64,000 nt of DNA, taken from NCBI GenBank assembly GCA_034435635.1, contig DAOTWY010000042.1, positions 1 through 64,000 of the forward strand, given 5' to 3'. A program made the position numbers and the translations under genes. The first letter of the stretch is position 1. Each line of letters opens with the position of its first letter. The notes under the pieces were generated by a model. The model ran no database searches. It was given only the letters and a program-made list of their open reading frames with translations, and was not told the origin of the DNA. The DNA comes from DAOTWY01 sp003696565 (GTDB lineage: Bacteria; Chloroflexota; Anaerolineae; Aggregatilineales; Phototrophicaceae). Shown here piece by piece: positions 43,577 to 51,363 of the stretch.

Positions 43577-45168
43577 CGTTTCATATTGTTGTCGCAACAG
43601 ATATCACCGATGAAAGCTTAGCCTGGTTAAAAGAGCAGCCTGATGTGACAGTTCAACAGGTGCCGCCAGCGTTACCAGCCGTGCGAGAAGCCATCAAAAC
43701 AGCTCATGCTATTATTGCACGGGAGGATTTGCAGCTAGATTCCGCACTCCTTGAACAAGCTACTGAGTTAAAACTCATTGCACGCCCTGCCACAAGCATT
43801 AGTGGGGTGGATGTTGATTTTGCTACCAAGCGTGGCATCATCGTCATGAATGCGCCAGGTATTAGTGCCCTGGCAGCTGGTGAGCATACGATCATGATGA
43901 TGTTGGCACTTAGTCGGCGTTTGATACAAGCCCACAATGGGATGCGTTCAGGATATTGGTTGTTAGACCGCAAACGGCAAATTGGGACGCAATTGGCTGG
44001 CAAAACGCTGGGTATTATTGGGTTAGGGCGTGTAGGGAAAATTGTTGCGCATCGTGCTTTAGCGTTTGGCATGACGGTTTTAGCCTGTGATCCATACTTG
44101 AGTGAAGAGCAAGTTGGTGATGACCGCATTATTTTATGTGGAATGCGTGATTTATTGTCTCGTAGTGATTTTGTGACCCTACACGTGCCGCTGACGAGCG
44201 AAACACATGGTATGCTTAATGCAGAACGCATCCGCCAAATGAAGCCTGGCGCACGATTGATTAATACCGCTGATGGCAAGTTATTGGATGAGCAAGCTGT
44301 GGTAGACGCGCTTAAAGATGGGCATTTAGCGGGTGTAGCGGTGGATGTTTATGCAGAAGAACCCCCTTATAATAGCCCGCTTGTGGGATTAGATAATGTC
44401 ATTCACACGCCACATATTAGCGATAACACGATTGAGGCAACACAGGATTTATCGATTCAAATTGTCCAACAGATGTTAGATGCACTTCGTGATGTGGATT
44501 ATCGTAATGTGGTGAATTTGCCTTTTCTGCCAGGTATGGATTTTGAGACGATCCAGCCATATCTTAAACTTGCTGAACGCATGGGGACATTATTGCATGT
44601 GCTAGCACGTCACCCTGTTAAACGGTTGGCTGTTGAATACCGTGGTGAAGAGGGGAGTGGTTTAGTCAAACCAATCGCTGTTGCTATTCTCAAAGGGTTG
44701 TTGATGCCAATTTTAGGGGATAGTGTAAGTTACATTAACGCGCCTGTCTTGGCTGTTGAGCGGGGTATTCAAGTATCACAAGTTAAAGGATTGGCAGTTA
44801 GTGAATATACTAACTTGGTTTCTTGCCAGGTCACGCTAGAAGATGGTGAAGATATTTTCATCGCTGGCACATTGTTAGATCGCAAAGTACCTCATATTAT
44901 TCAAATCAACGAATATCGCATGAATTTTGTCCCAGAAGGCTACTTGTTGTTGATGGGAAGCTATGATAAGCCCGGCGTAATCGGGCGGGTAGGTACGTTA
45001 ATGGCAAATGGCGATGTTAACATTGCAAGCTGGCATACTGGGCGTGCTCATCCTGGTGGCAACACATTAACCGTGTTAACACTTGATTCGTTTATTCCGG
45101 AACCAGTTCTTGAAGAATTACGAAATCTTGAGTTTATCCGCCATGCACATCAAGTTCAGTTGTCATGA
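43573..45168 (+). CDS. serA: D-3-phosphoglycerate dehydrogenase
   Basis: 531 residues. The NAD-binding motif is LGIIGLGRVGKIVA. Catalytic residues include Arg and Glu in INTADGKLLDEQ and EEPP, and the His in THPHIS-type HTPHIS. The long form with an allosteric substrate-binding domain (about 320-450) and a C-terminal ACT domain (LLLMGSYDKPGVIGRVGTLM) is seen. It performs the first step of serine synthesis. The ACT domain predicts feedback control by serine. It is the last gene in the three-gene unit. Confidence 0.94.
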   Translation: MTFHIVVATDITDESLAWLKEQPDVTVQQVPPALPAVREAIKTAHAIIAREDLQLDSALLEQATELKLIARPATSISGVDVDFATKRGIIVMNAPGISALAAGEHTIMMMLALSRRLIQAHNGMRSGYWLLDRKRQIGTQLAGKTLGIIGLGRVGKIVAHRALAFGMTVLACDPYLSEEQVGDDRIILCGMRDLLSRSDFVTLHVPLTSETHGMLNAERIRQMKPGARLINTADGKLLDEQAVVDALKDGHLAGVAVDVYAEEPPYNSPLVGLDNVIHTPHISDNTIEATQDLSIQIVQQMLDALRDVDYRNVVNLPFLPGMDFETIQPYLKLAERMGTLLHVLARHPVKRLAVEYRGEEGSGLVKPIAVAILKGLLMPILGDSVSYINAPVLAVERGIQVSQVKGLAVSEYTNLVSCQVTLEDGEDIFIAGTLLDRKVPHIIQINEYRMNFVPEGYLLLMGSYDKPGVIGRVGTLMANGDVNIASWHTGRAHPGGNTLTVLTLDSFIPEPVLEELRNLEFIRHAHQVQLS

Positions 45169-45241
45169 GACTCGTACAGTTTTGTGGTGGTCTGTCTGGT
45201 AAACTGAGACTAATGAATGGATCAAAATTTAGGAGGATACT

Positions 45242-45895
45242 ATGCGCCACAGCTTGATTCTGTTGGTGGCTTTAATCCTGGCAGCTTGTGGGTCTGGTGG
45301 GGATGAGCCTGCACCGACAACTGTATCTAACACAGAAACTTCCAGTTCAACACAAGTTCCACCAAATGTTACGCCGGTGGGGGCAGGAATCACAGATGAA
45401 GATTTGCAGACGTTGTTGCCTCCTGTTGCATCACCATTTGTGCCGCCTACCCAAACCCCTGCTAGTGAGGGTGCGTTACCTGTTCCTTTACCACAAACAT
45501 TGGTTGCTTCTGAAACAGAAGACCCAGAGCCAGGTGGAGAATTTAATTACATTTATTTCCGTCAGACTGGGGGTGTTAACAACGAGTCGATTGTGATTGA
45601 AATTTTTGGTGATGGGCTGGTGATGTACAATGGCATAGAAGGACGCATTTCCCCTGAAGATGTGGCTAATCTTAACCAAGTAATTGATGACCTGAACTTT
45701 TTTGGCTTACAAGGGACAATGCTATCTGCCGCACCCGGTAGACCAGAAGTTTACTATTATCAGGTTTATATTGAACGCGGCAACCAGCAACGGACAATCA
45801 ACTCTCAAGATGGTTTTATGCCACGAGAATATATCAGCTTTTTAAGCTTATTACAGCAATATGGTGCAGTGGCAAACTCTAACTCTAATTCGTAG
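45242..45895 (+). CDS. Lipoprotein of unknown function
   Basis: 217 residues. The signal peptide ends ILAAC and is followed by a long Thr/Ser/Pro linker (about 20-90). The folded part (about 97-210) begins GGEFNYIYFRQTGGVNNESI and reads like a small beta-sandwich with repeated strands and YYYQVYIERGNQQRTI. AGGAGG lies before the ATG. Lipoproteins of this shape recur in the window. Its last 11 bases overlap the convergent lipoprotein gene. Confidence 0.7.
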   Translation: MRHSLILLVALILAACGSGGDEPAPTTVSNTETSSSTQVPPNVTPVGAGITDEDLQTLLPPVASPFVPPTQTPASEGALPVPLPQTLVASETEDPEPGGEFNYIYFRQTGGVNNESIVIEIFGDGLVMYNGIEGRISPEDVANLNQVIDDLNFFGLQGTMLSAAPGRPEVYYYQVYIERGNQQRTINSQDGFMPREYISFLSLLQQYGAVANSNSNS

Positions 45896-47051
45896 CTAAA
45901 CCTTGCACGTTCACAATGTAATTTGTGGGCGTGCCACCAATTTCTTGAATACGAAATACAAAATTAACACTTTCATCCGGTGCGAGTATACCTTGCATAA
46001 CGGGTGTAAATGCTGCGGCAATTACGTTTTGACTAGCGTCAAAAACGGTGACCGTTGCTAACGGATCGCGCACTGGTTCATCACCGGTATTGGTAACCAC
46101 GCCTTCAATCACCAGTGTGCCATCATCTGCAATAGATGAACTATCTGTCCATGTCATACCATCCGCCCCAATAATACGGGGTGTGTTTGTTTCGGCTGGG
46201 TTCCAGGAATAATTTCCAAGGGTAAATAGATAACGGGTTGTGTTAGGTGGTTGTCCTTGCCCAAACCGCAAACTGAACGGTGCAAATTCCCCCGGCAGAA
46301 TAGCATAGCCCATGACGGTATCCAGTGCTTCGGCTATACCTTGTCCATCTAGTGTTTGTAATTCTAAGCGTATTGGAATATCAAATAAGGGTTGAGAGCT
46401 ATAATTTGCGATTTCCCCAGTGACGAAATAGACCCCTTGTGGGGTTGTCCAGGCGTGGATGTTTTCGACTTGTAAATCACTAGATGTGACAAAACCTAAA
46501 GTGCTTAATGGGCTAGGTTCTAATGTTGCAGAGGGGTTTATATCAAGCGTATTGATAAGTATTTCAGCTTGTGCCTGTAGATTCGGGTCATCTGGGACAA
46601 CAACCTCTAATACTGAGACAAAGTTTTCTGTCTGTTGAATAAATGTGTTGATTTGTTCTGCAAGCCCGCCGATTGTAATACGTAATCCACTCAGTCGCCA
46701 ACTGCCATCCCCTACTGCTTGCCGATCTTGCTCACGATAGCGATCTTGCCGAATTTGTTGTTGATAGGTATTGATAATGCTCAAAATATCCATTGTTGTG
46801 TTGAGCTTAATCACAGCGATTCCAATAATAGGGGTGATTTCCCCTGGTGGGGTAAAGTGCGCGCTCACAAGGTCAGTACGGTGTTGGGTATATACTGCCC
46901 AATCTGGCGGAACACGCACGCTAAACACGCCGCTAGGATGTGTATAGCGGATAGGCGAGAGATCAGGCGGTATTGGGGTTGGTGCAAACACAACTGCACC
47001 CTGACCGCATCCGGTTAATAGCAAAATCAGCAATAAAATCGTGTATCGCAT
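45885..47051 (-). CDS. Lipoprotein with two FxLYD/Ig-like domains
   Basis: 388 residues from the ATG at 47051, with AAAGGAA upstream; an ATG at 47087 would place 12 charged residues before the signal. The signal ends LLLTGC. An N-terminal domain of about 150 residues (PSGVFSVRVPPDWAVY) resembles PsbP/lipoprotein-type folds. Two repeats follow (VENIHAWTTPQGVYFVTGEI and GTLVIEGVVTNTGDEPVRDP), typical of FxLYD-type Ig-like domains. Role unknown; probably a cell-surface protein. Confidence 0.72.
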   Translation of the reverse strand: MRYTILLLILLLTGCGQGAVVFAPTPIPPDLSPIRYTHPSGVFSVRVPPDWAVYTQHRTDLVSAHFTPPGEITPIIGIAVIKLNTTMDILSIINTYQQQIRQDRYREQDRQAVGDGSWRLSGLRITIGGLAEQINTFIQQTENFVSVLEVVVPDDPNLQAQAEILINTLDINPSATLEPSPLSTLGFVTSSDLQVENIHAWTTPQGVYFVTGEIANYSSQPLFDIPIRLELQTLDGQGIAEALDTVMGYAILPGEFAPFSLRFGQGQPPNTTRYLFTLGNYSWNPAETNTPRIIGADGMTWTDSSSIADDGTLVIEGVVTNTGDEPVRDPLATVTVFDASQNVIAAAFTPVMQGILAPDESVNFVFRIQEIGGTPTNYIVNVQGLATN

Positions 47052-47120
47052 TGGCTTTTTCCTTTCGCCATAAACGATATATGACACAGTTGTCTGATAG
47101 TTATAGTACCGAAGTCCTGC

Positions 47121-47150
47121 TTGAGTTTAGATTTTAACCCCTGCTATCCT
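47121..47150 (+). promoter_or_regulatory. Possible promoter of the infC operon
   Basis: TTGAGT (47121-47126) and TATCCT (47145-47150) lie 18 nt apart, and GGAGAGAGAAG precedes the first gene at 47188. The box match is moderate. Confidence 0.4.
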
Positions 47151-47187
47151 GAGTATAGGATTAATTCCCGTCTGGAGAGAGAAGTTA

Positions 47188-47550
47188 ATGTACACCGATA
47201 ATGAATTATTATTCCCATATGATGCTATTTCATCATTAAAAGATTTAAGAGGCGCACAGTGGTCAGAACTTGTAGAACGTGTCGCCACGCTTGACGAACA
47301 CCATGAGGAAGTCCTGGCGTTTATGTTAATGATGATCCGCTTAAACGGTTGCTTATCTTGTGAAACAGATAGCTACCGCGCAATGCGTGGCTGTGTCGCT
47401 TGTGCCCATCAAACGTTGCGCCGTTTTAAGGGGACTGATCAAGAACTGTTTGCTTTATTTGAACAAGCTTTACATGATATTCGGGTATTTTGTGATGAAA
47501 ACCCATCTATAGACGTACTTTTTACTTCTGAACTGCGTAACTCGTATTGA
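47188..47550 (+). CDS. Small CxxC...CxxC protein encoded before infC
   Basis: 120 residues, helical, with one pair of cysteine motifs: GCLSC and GCVAC separated by about ten residues, followed by RRFKGTDQELF. The four cysteines could bind zinc or an Fe-S cluster. GGAGAG lies before the ATG. The stop codon is 65 nt before the proposed infC start, so both are probably on one transcript. I do not recognise the family. Confidence 0.65.
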   Translation: MYTDNELLFPYDAISSLKDLRGAQWSELVERVATLDEHHEEVLAFMLMMIRLNGCLSCETDSYRAMRGCVACAHQTLRRFKGTDQELFALFEQALHDIRVFCDENPSIDVLFTSELRNSY

Positions 47551-47615
47551 CTCATACCGGTCACTATGTTAGACTTTACCCTACTTACATCGCTTTATTG
47601 AGAGGACATTTAGCT

Positions 47616-48146
47616 ATATCATCTGATTACCGCATTAATCGGCAAATACGTGCGCGTGAGGTTCGTTTGATTCTTGACATGGGTGCTGGTCAAACGGAAA
47701 ACTTCGGCGTGGTTTCTATAAATGAGGCACTGGCAAAGGCTGAAGAGTATGGAATGGATTTGGTAGAGGTTTCTCCAGATGCCAAGCCGCCCGTTTGTAA
47801 AATTATGGACTTCGGCAAGTTTCAATATGAACGCCAGCGCAAAGAACGTCGGGCACGTAAACAGCAAAAAAACGTTGAAGTTAAGGAAATACAGCTCACG
47901 CCAAAAATTGATGACCATCATCTCGGTTTTAAAGTACGGGATGCCCGTCGTTGGTTAGAGCAAGGGATGAAGGTCAAGATACGCATGAAGTTCAAAGGGC
48001 GTGAAATTTCGCATCCAGATATTGGACGAGAACGTTTGGAAGCTGTGGCAGCTGATTTAGAAGATGTTGCGGTTGTTGAGCAAAAGCCAAACCTCGAAGG
48101 GCGGGCGATGTTGATGATTCTTGCGCCTGCAACAGATAAAAAGTAA
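47616..48146 (+). CDS. infC: Translation initiation factor IF-3, probable AUA start
   Basis: 176 residues if translation begins at the ATA at 47616. This codon has AGAGGA at 47601-47606, 9 nt upstream, and starts the segment ISSDYRINRQIRAREVRL, which aligns with the true N-terminus of other IF-3 proteins. In-frame TTG codons at 47547 and 47598 lack a ribosome site. IF-3 genes commonly use a non-standard start such as AUU, which makes the factor repress its own synthesis. Domains: N-terminal, linker helix (GKFQYERQRKERRARKQQKN) and C-terminal. rpmI follows 14 nt later. Confidence 0.92.
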   Translation: MSSDYRINRQIRAREVRLILDMGAGQTENFGVVSINEALAKAEEYGMDLVEVSPDAKPPVCKIMDFGKFQYERQRKERRARKQQKNVEVKEIQLTPKIDDHHLGFKVRDARRWLEQGMKVKIRMKFKGREISHPDIGRERLEAVAADLEDVAVVEQKPNLEGRAMLMILAPATDKK

Positions 48147-48160
48147 CGGAGTATAGTGAC

Positions 48161-48397
48161 GTGGGTAAAAAATATAAACTCAAGACGCACAAGGCAACTG
48201 CCAAGCGTTTTCGTGTTACAGGTACCGGCAAGGTTGTGCGCACCAAAGGTGGTAAAAGCCACTTGCGTCGTCGTTCTTCAAAGCGAGTAAAACGTCAGTT
48301 CGATAAAACTCTGGAAGTAACACACACAGCCGATGCAAAAAAGGTCAAACGCTTGGCTCCCTATCTGGGTAAGTATAAAGCGAATCCACCTTCATAA
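48161..48397 (+). CDS. rpmI: 50S ribosomal protein L35
   Basis: 78 residues from a GTG start with GGAG upstream. KLKTHKATAKRFRVTGTGKV and the basic block HLRRRSSKRVKR are the family signature. It is about a dozen residues longer than the usual 64-66. Standard infC-rpmI-rplT order. Confidence 0.95.
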   Translation: MGKKYKLKTHKATAKRFRVTGTGKVVRTKGGKSHLRRRSSKRVKRQFDKTLEVTHTADAKKVKRLAPYLGKYKANPPS

Positions 48398-48440
48398 TTT
48401 CGCATTTTGTCGGTAGAATATCAACCATAAACTGAAGCTT

Positions 48441-48467
48441 ACCCGGAACAACTTCCGGGTATTTTTT
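48441..48467 (+). terminator. Terminator-like hairpin between rpmI and rplT
   Basis: ACCCGGAA-CAAC-TTCCGGGT forms a perfect 8-bp stem followed by ATTTTTT. The T-run ends 17 nt before the rplT ATG and 3 nt before its AGGAG. No promoter fits in between, so rplT must be reached by read-through or controlled termination. A conventional operon would not have a strong stop here. Confidence 0.8.
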
Positions 48468-48484
48468 GCCAGGAGTAAAATGCC

Positions 48485-48838
48485 ATGCCAAGAGCAAAAA
48501 CCGGTATTGTTCGCCGCCGGAAACACAATAAAATTCGTAAGATGGTTAAAGGGCAGTGGGGGACGCGCGGCCGCTTGTTCCGTCGTTCCAACGAAGCCAT
48601 GCTTAAAAGCCTGTGGTATTCCTATCGTGATCGCAAAGTGCGTGCGCGCCAAATGCGGAAGCTGTGGATTACCCGTATCAATGCTGCTGCTCGCTTGAAT
48701 GGACTCAGCTACAGCCGCTTTATTTATGGTTTAAAGCAAGCTGGGGTGGAACTGGATCGTAAGTCATTGGCAGATATTGCCGTGCGTGATGCCAGTACCT
48801 TCACCAAATTGGCAGAACTCAGCCAGCAAAATCAATAA
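48485..48838 (+). CDS. rplT: 50S ribosomal protein L20
   Basis: 117 residues. [19 protein letters not shown] and [20 protein letters not shown] are the L20 signature. The ATG at 48485 is 9 nt after AGGAG; another ATG 5 nt earlier is out of frame. L20 binds 23S rRNA early in 50S assembly and in several bacteria represses its own operon. Confidence 0.97.
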   Translation: MPRAKTGIVRRRKHNKIRKMVKGQWGTRGRLFRRSNEAMLKSLWYSYRDRKVRARQMRKLWITRINAAARLNGLSYSRFIYGLKQAGVELDRKSLADIAVRDASTFTKLAELSQQNQ

Positions 48839-48865
48839 GTTATCCACTGTGGATATATTGTGTTG

Positions 48866-48887
48866 AGGGTCTTAAGTGACCCTTTTT
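48866..48887 (+). terminator. Rho-independent terminator after rplT
   Basis: AGGGTC-6 nt-GACCCT is followed by TTTT. It lies 28 nt after the rplT stop. Confidence 0.85.
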
Positions 48888-48921
48888 GTGTTTGAGATAT
48901 TTTGCCTTATAGGCGTGATAG

Positions 48922-49680
48922 ATGATTACAAGTACACAAAATGATAAAGTTAAGCTGGTTTATGGGTTACAAAATCGCCCACGTGCCCGCCGCAAAGAGC
49001 GCAAAATTGTTTTAGAGGGCACCCGCCTGATTCATGATGCACTCAATCAATCCTATCAGCCGGATTTTGTCCTGTATCAACCGGAAAAAGTGGATTACCA
49101 GCTGATCGCACAACTTCAGGCAATCAATGCAACGTTAATACCGGTTAATGATGAGGTGATGCGGTATGTTAGCGACACACAAGTACCACAGGGGATTGTC
49201 GCTGTTTTCCCTATGCCTATGCCCAAAATTCCCCAAAAGCCGCGCCGTGTGTTGATTTTAGATAGCATCCGAGAGCCTGGAAACATGGGGACGATTTTGC
49301 GCACAGCTGCTGCTGCGGGGCGGGATGTGATTATTTTAACCCCTGATTGTGTTGATCCATACAATCCTAAAGTGCTACGAAGTGGCATGGGGGCACATTT
49401 CCGTGTGCCAATTTTAGAAGCACAGTGGTTTGAAATCAAACAATATTGTGAATCGCTTGAAATTTATTTGGCAACTGGAAATGGTGATTTGCGCTATGAT
49501 CAAGTCGATTGGGCTATACCACATGCTGTTATTATTGGTAATGAAGCGCATGGTGCTGGAACGTATGCCGATGAAGTTGCCACACGTCGCATTTTTATTC
49601 CAATGGCGGCACAAACCGAATCATTAAATGCAGCTGTTGCAGCTGGTGTAATTTTGTTTGAAGCAGCAAAATTACTCTAA
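48922..49680 (+). CDS. TrmH/SpoU-family RNA methyltransferase
   Basis: 252 residues. An N-terminal substrate-binding domain (about 1-95) precedes the SPOUT domain with its three motifs: LDSIREPGNMGTILRTAAA, IIGNEAHGAG and IPMAAQTESLNAAVAAGVIL. These form the trefoil knot that binds S-adenosylmethionine. Members methylate ribose 2'-O in 23S rRNA or tRNA. The position next to rplT is frequent for the rRNA-specific group. The start is about 35 nt beyond the rplT terminator. Confidence 0.9.
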   Translation: MITSTQNDKVKLVYGLQNRPRARRKERKIVLEGTRLIHDALNQSYQPDFVLYQPEKVDYQLIAQLQAINATLIPVNDEVMRYVSDTQVPQGIVAVFPMPMPKIPQKPRRVLILDSIREPGNMGTILRTAAAAGRDVIILTPDCVDPYNPKVLRSGMGAHFRVPILEAQWFEIKQYCESLEIYLATGNGDLRYDQVDWAIPHAVIIGNEAHGAGTYADEVATRRIFIPMAAQTESLNAAVAAGVILFEAAKLL

Positions 49681-49706
49681 TTATTGCTAGCATTTTAACC
49701 AATTGC

Positions 49707-49734
49707 TTGACAGTTTTGTGGGATAATTTATAAT
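49707..49734 (+). promoter_or_regulatory. Consensus promoter of the tetR-type gene
   Basis: TTGACA (49707-49712) and TATAAT (49729-49734), both exact consensus boxes, lie 16 nt apart. The -10 box is followed by CAAAC, as also seen at the fadN promoter (53795-53805). Confidence 0.8.
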
Positions 49735-49779
49735 CAAACTCAGATTAGATTATTTTCTTTCAACATAAGGAATAGTTTT

Positions 49780-50448
49780 TTGGCACGTAAACCCGCAGAT
49801 CAATCGGTCAATCGGGAAGATATTATCGTCGCAGCAGCAGATGTTTTATATCGTAATGGGTATGAAGCCACTACGATGAAAGACATCGCTGCTGAGGTCA
49901 ACCTAACAGCAGCTAGCTTATATCATCATTTCCGTAACAAAGACACATTGTTATTGGCAGTGCTAGAAGGTGGCTTAGAAGTCGTTATTGAACAGATTGA
50001 ACCGGTTGCTAATTCTAATAAAACCAATGTCGAAAAACTCACTGAGATGATTCGGTTGCATATTTATTATGTGACACAGAACACCGCAGTGGGTGCCGCT
50101 ATGGTCTTTGAAATTCGCCCCTTGCTAAACTTCCGTGTACCACCACGTAATGGCAACCAGTTTGGCGGTAGTGATTATGACGAGTTTTTGGATCGTCGAG
50201 ACCGCTTCTTCAAACGCCGCGCTTATTTTGAGGAACTATTTGTTCGAGTGATTGAAGATGGTGTGAAAAAGGGTGAGTTCCGCCAAGTTGACCCCAAAAT
50301 TTTTACCAAAACGATGGTTGGTGCAAATAACTGGGTAGCTGTTTGGTATAAAGAGGGTGGTCGCTTAAGCGGTGATCAGGTTGCCCGCATGATCGCTGAG
50401 AATTTTGTGTGGTCTCTCCAACCTTACCGCTCTGCTAGCTTACCTTAA
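49780..50448 (+). CDS. TetR-family transcriptional regulator
   Basis: 222 residues from a TTG start with AAGGAAT about 10 nt upstream. The N-terminal helix-turn-helix is ATTMKDIAAEVNLTAASLYH followed by HFRNKDTLL. The C-terminal ligand domain (about 70-220) is similar in length to those of fatty-acid regulators. Genes for fatty-acid oxidation follow immediately on the same strand, so it is probably an acyl-CoA-responsive repressor of that set (inference). It has its own terminator. Confidence 0.88.
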   Translation: MARKPADQSVNREDIIVAAADVLYRNGYEATTMKDIAAEVNLTAASLYHHFRNKDTLLLAVLEGGLEVVIEQIEPVANSNKTNVEKLTEMIRLHIYYVTQNTAVGAAMVFEIRPLLNFRVPPRNGNQFGGSDYDEFLDRRDRFFKRRAYFEELFVRVIEDGVKKGEFRQVDPKIFTKTMVGANNWVAVWYKEGGRLSGDQVARMIAENFVWSLQPYRSASLP

Positions 50449-50449
50449 G

Positions 50450-50495
50450 GACACTCTTTTCCTGCTTGATAACATAGGGAATGAGTGTCTTTTTT
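50450..50495 (+). terminator. Rho-independent terminator after the tetR-type gene
   Basis: GACACTC and GAGTGTC pair, with a second inner pairing TTTCCT/AGGGAA, followed by six T bases. It starts 2 nt after the stop codon and separates the regulator from the oxidation genes. Confidence 0.85.
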
Positions 50496-50537
50496 AATTT
50501 TTAATTTAACGAATGTTCATTTATTTTGAGGTGTGTA

Positions 50538-51359
50538 ATGGGATTATTGCAAAATAAAGTTGCAATTGTTACCGGAAGTGGACGGGGTATCGGTGCGGCA
50601 GTGGCGCAGCTTTTTGCTGAGCATGGCGCAAAAGTCGTTGTAACGGATATTGACCCTGTACCGGCGCAAACTGTGGTGGAACAAATTCATGCGAACGGCG
50701 GAACAGCTTTTGCCATTGGTGCAGATGTCACATCGGATGCGGATATTGAGGAATTGGTTGGGCAAACCATCAATACGTATGGTGCGATAGATATTCTTGT
50801 GAACAATGCAGGTTATACCTGGGATGCAATGATGCATAAAATGACTGACCAACAATGGGAAGCGATGTTAGCCGTGCATCTCACTGCACCGTTTAAGATT
50901 ATCCGAGCTTGTATTCCATATATGCGCGATGTCGCCAAGACCGAGATTGAGACTCATGGCTCTGCACAGGCACGCAAGATTATCAATATCAGCAGCACCA
51001 GTGGAACTCGTGGCAACGTTGGGCAAGCAAATTATTCGGCTGGTAAAGCTGGGGTTATTGGTTTAACTAAAACGCTTGCCAAAGAATGGGGACGTTTCAA
51101 TATTCAAGTCAATGCCGTTGCCTTTGGTTATATTGAAACACGTTTGACGCAATCTGAAGCACAAGGCGCATTTACAGAGCGTGAGGGCGAAAAAATTAAA
51201 TTGGGTATCCCAGATCATTTGAGACAGATGGCGCAATTAGCGATCCCAATGGGGCGGGCTGGCACACCAGATGAAGCCGCTGGACCAGTGCTATTTTTCG
51301 CCAGTGAATTATCAAACTATGTATCTGGTCAAGTTTTAGAAATAACAGGAGGTATGTAA
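50538..51359 (+). CDS. Short-chain dehydrogenase/reductase, FabG-like
   Basis: 273 residues from the ATG at 50538 with GAGG upstream. NAD(P) site TGSGRGIGAAVA, structural NNAG, and catalytic Ser-Tyr-Lys in NISSTSGTRGNVGQANYSAGK are complete. The family includes 3-oxoacyl-ACP reductases and 3-hydroxyacyl-CoA dehydrogenases; the beta-oxidation neighbours favour a role on acyl-CoA compounds. An inserted segment at about 125-145 (RDVAKTEIETHGSAQARKII) lengthens it a little. It precedes the first acyl-CoA dehydrogenase by 4 nt. Confidence 0.88.
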   Translation: MGLLQNKVAIVTGSGRGIGAAVAQLFAEHGAKVVVTDIDPVPAQTVVEQIHANGGTAFAIGADVTSDADIEELVGQTINTYGAIDILVNNAGYTWDAMMHKMTDQQWEAMLAVHLTAPFKIIRACIPYMRDVAKTEIETHGSAQARKIINISSTSGTRGNVGQANYSAGKAGVIGLTKTLAKEWGRFNIQVNAVAFGYIETRLTQSEAQGAFTEREGEKIKLGIPDHLRQMAQLAIPMGRAGTPDEAAGPVLFFASELSNYVSGQVLEITGGM

Positions 51360-51363
51360 AATA

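Noticed and set aside
43704..44279. Open frame of 191 codons opposite serA
   Set aside because: It covers the NAD-binding region of serA on the opposite strand; its composition is Arg/Ser/Pro-rich noise.
48840..48856. TTATCCACTGTGGATA, similar to two inverted DnaA boxes
   Set aside because: A single short palindrome after rplT without AT-rich region, dnaA or dnaN nearby is not enough for an origin.
50516..50526. AATGTTCATT as operator for the TetR-type protein upstream of the SDR gene
   Set aside because: The half-sites are only four bases and differ from the palindrome at the fadN promoter, so it could be chance.
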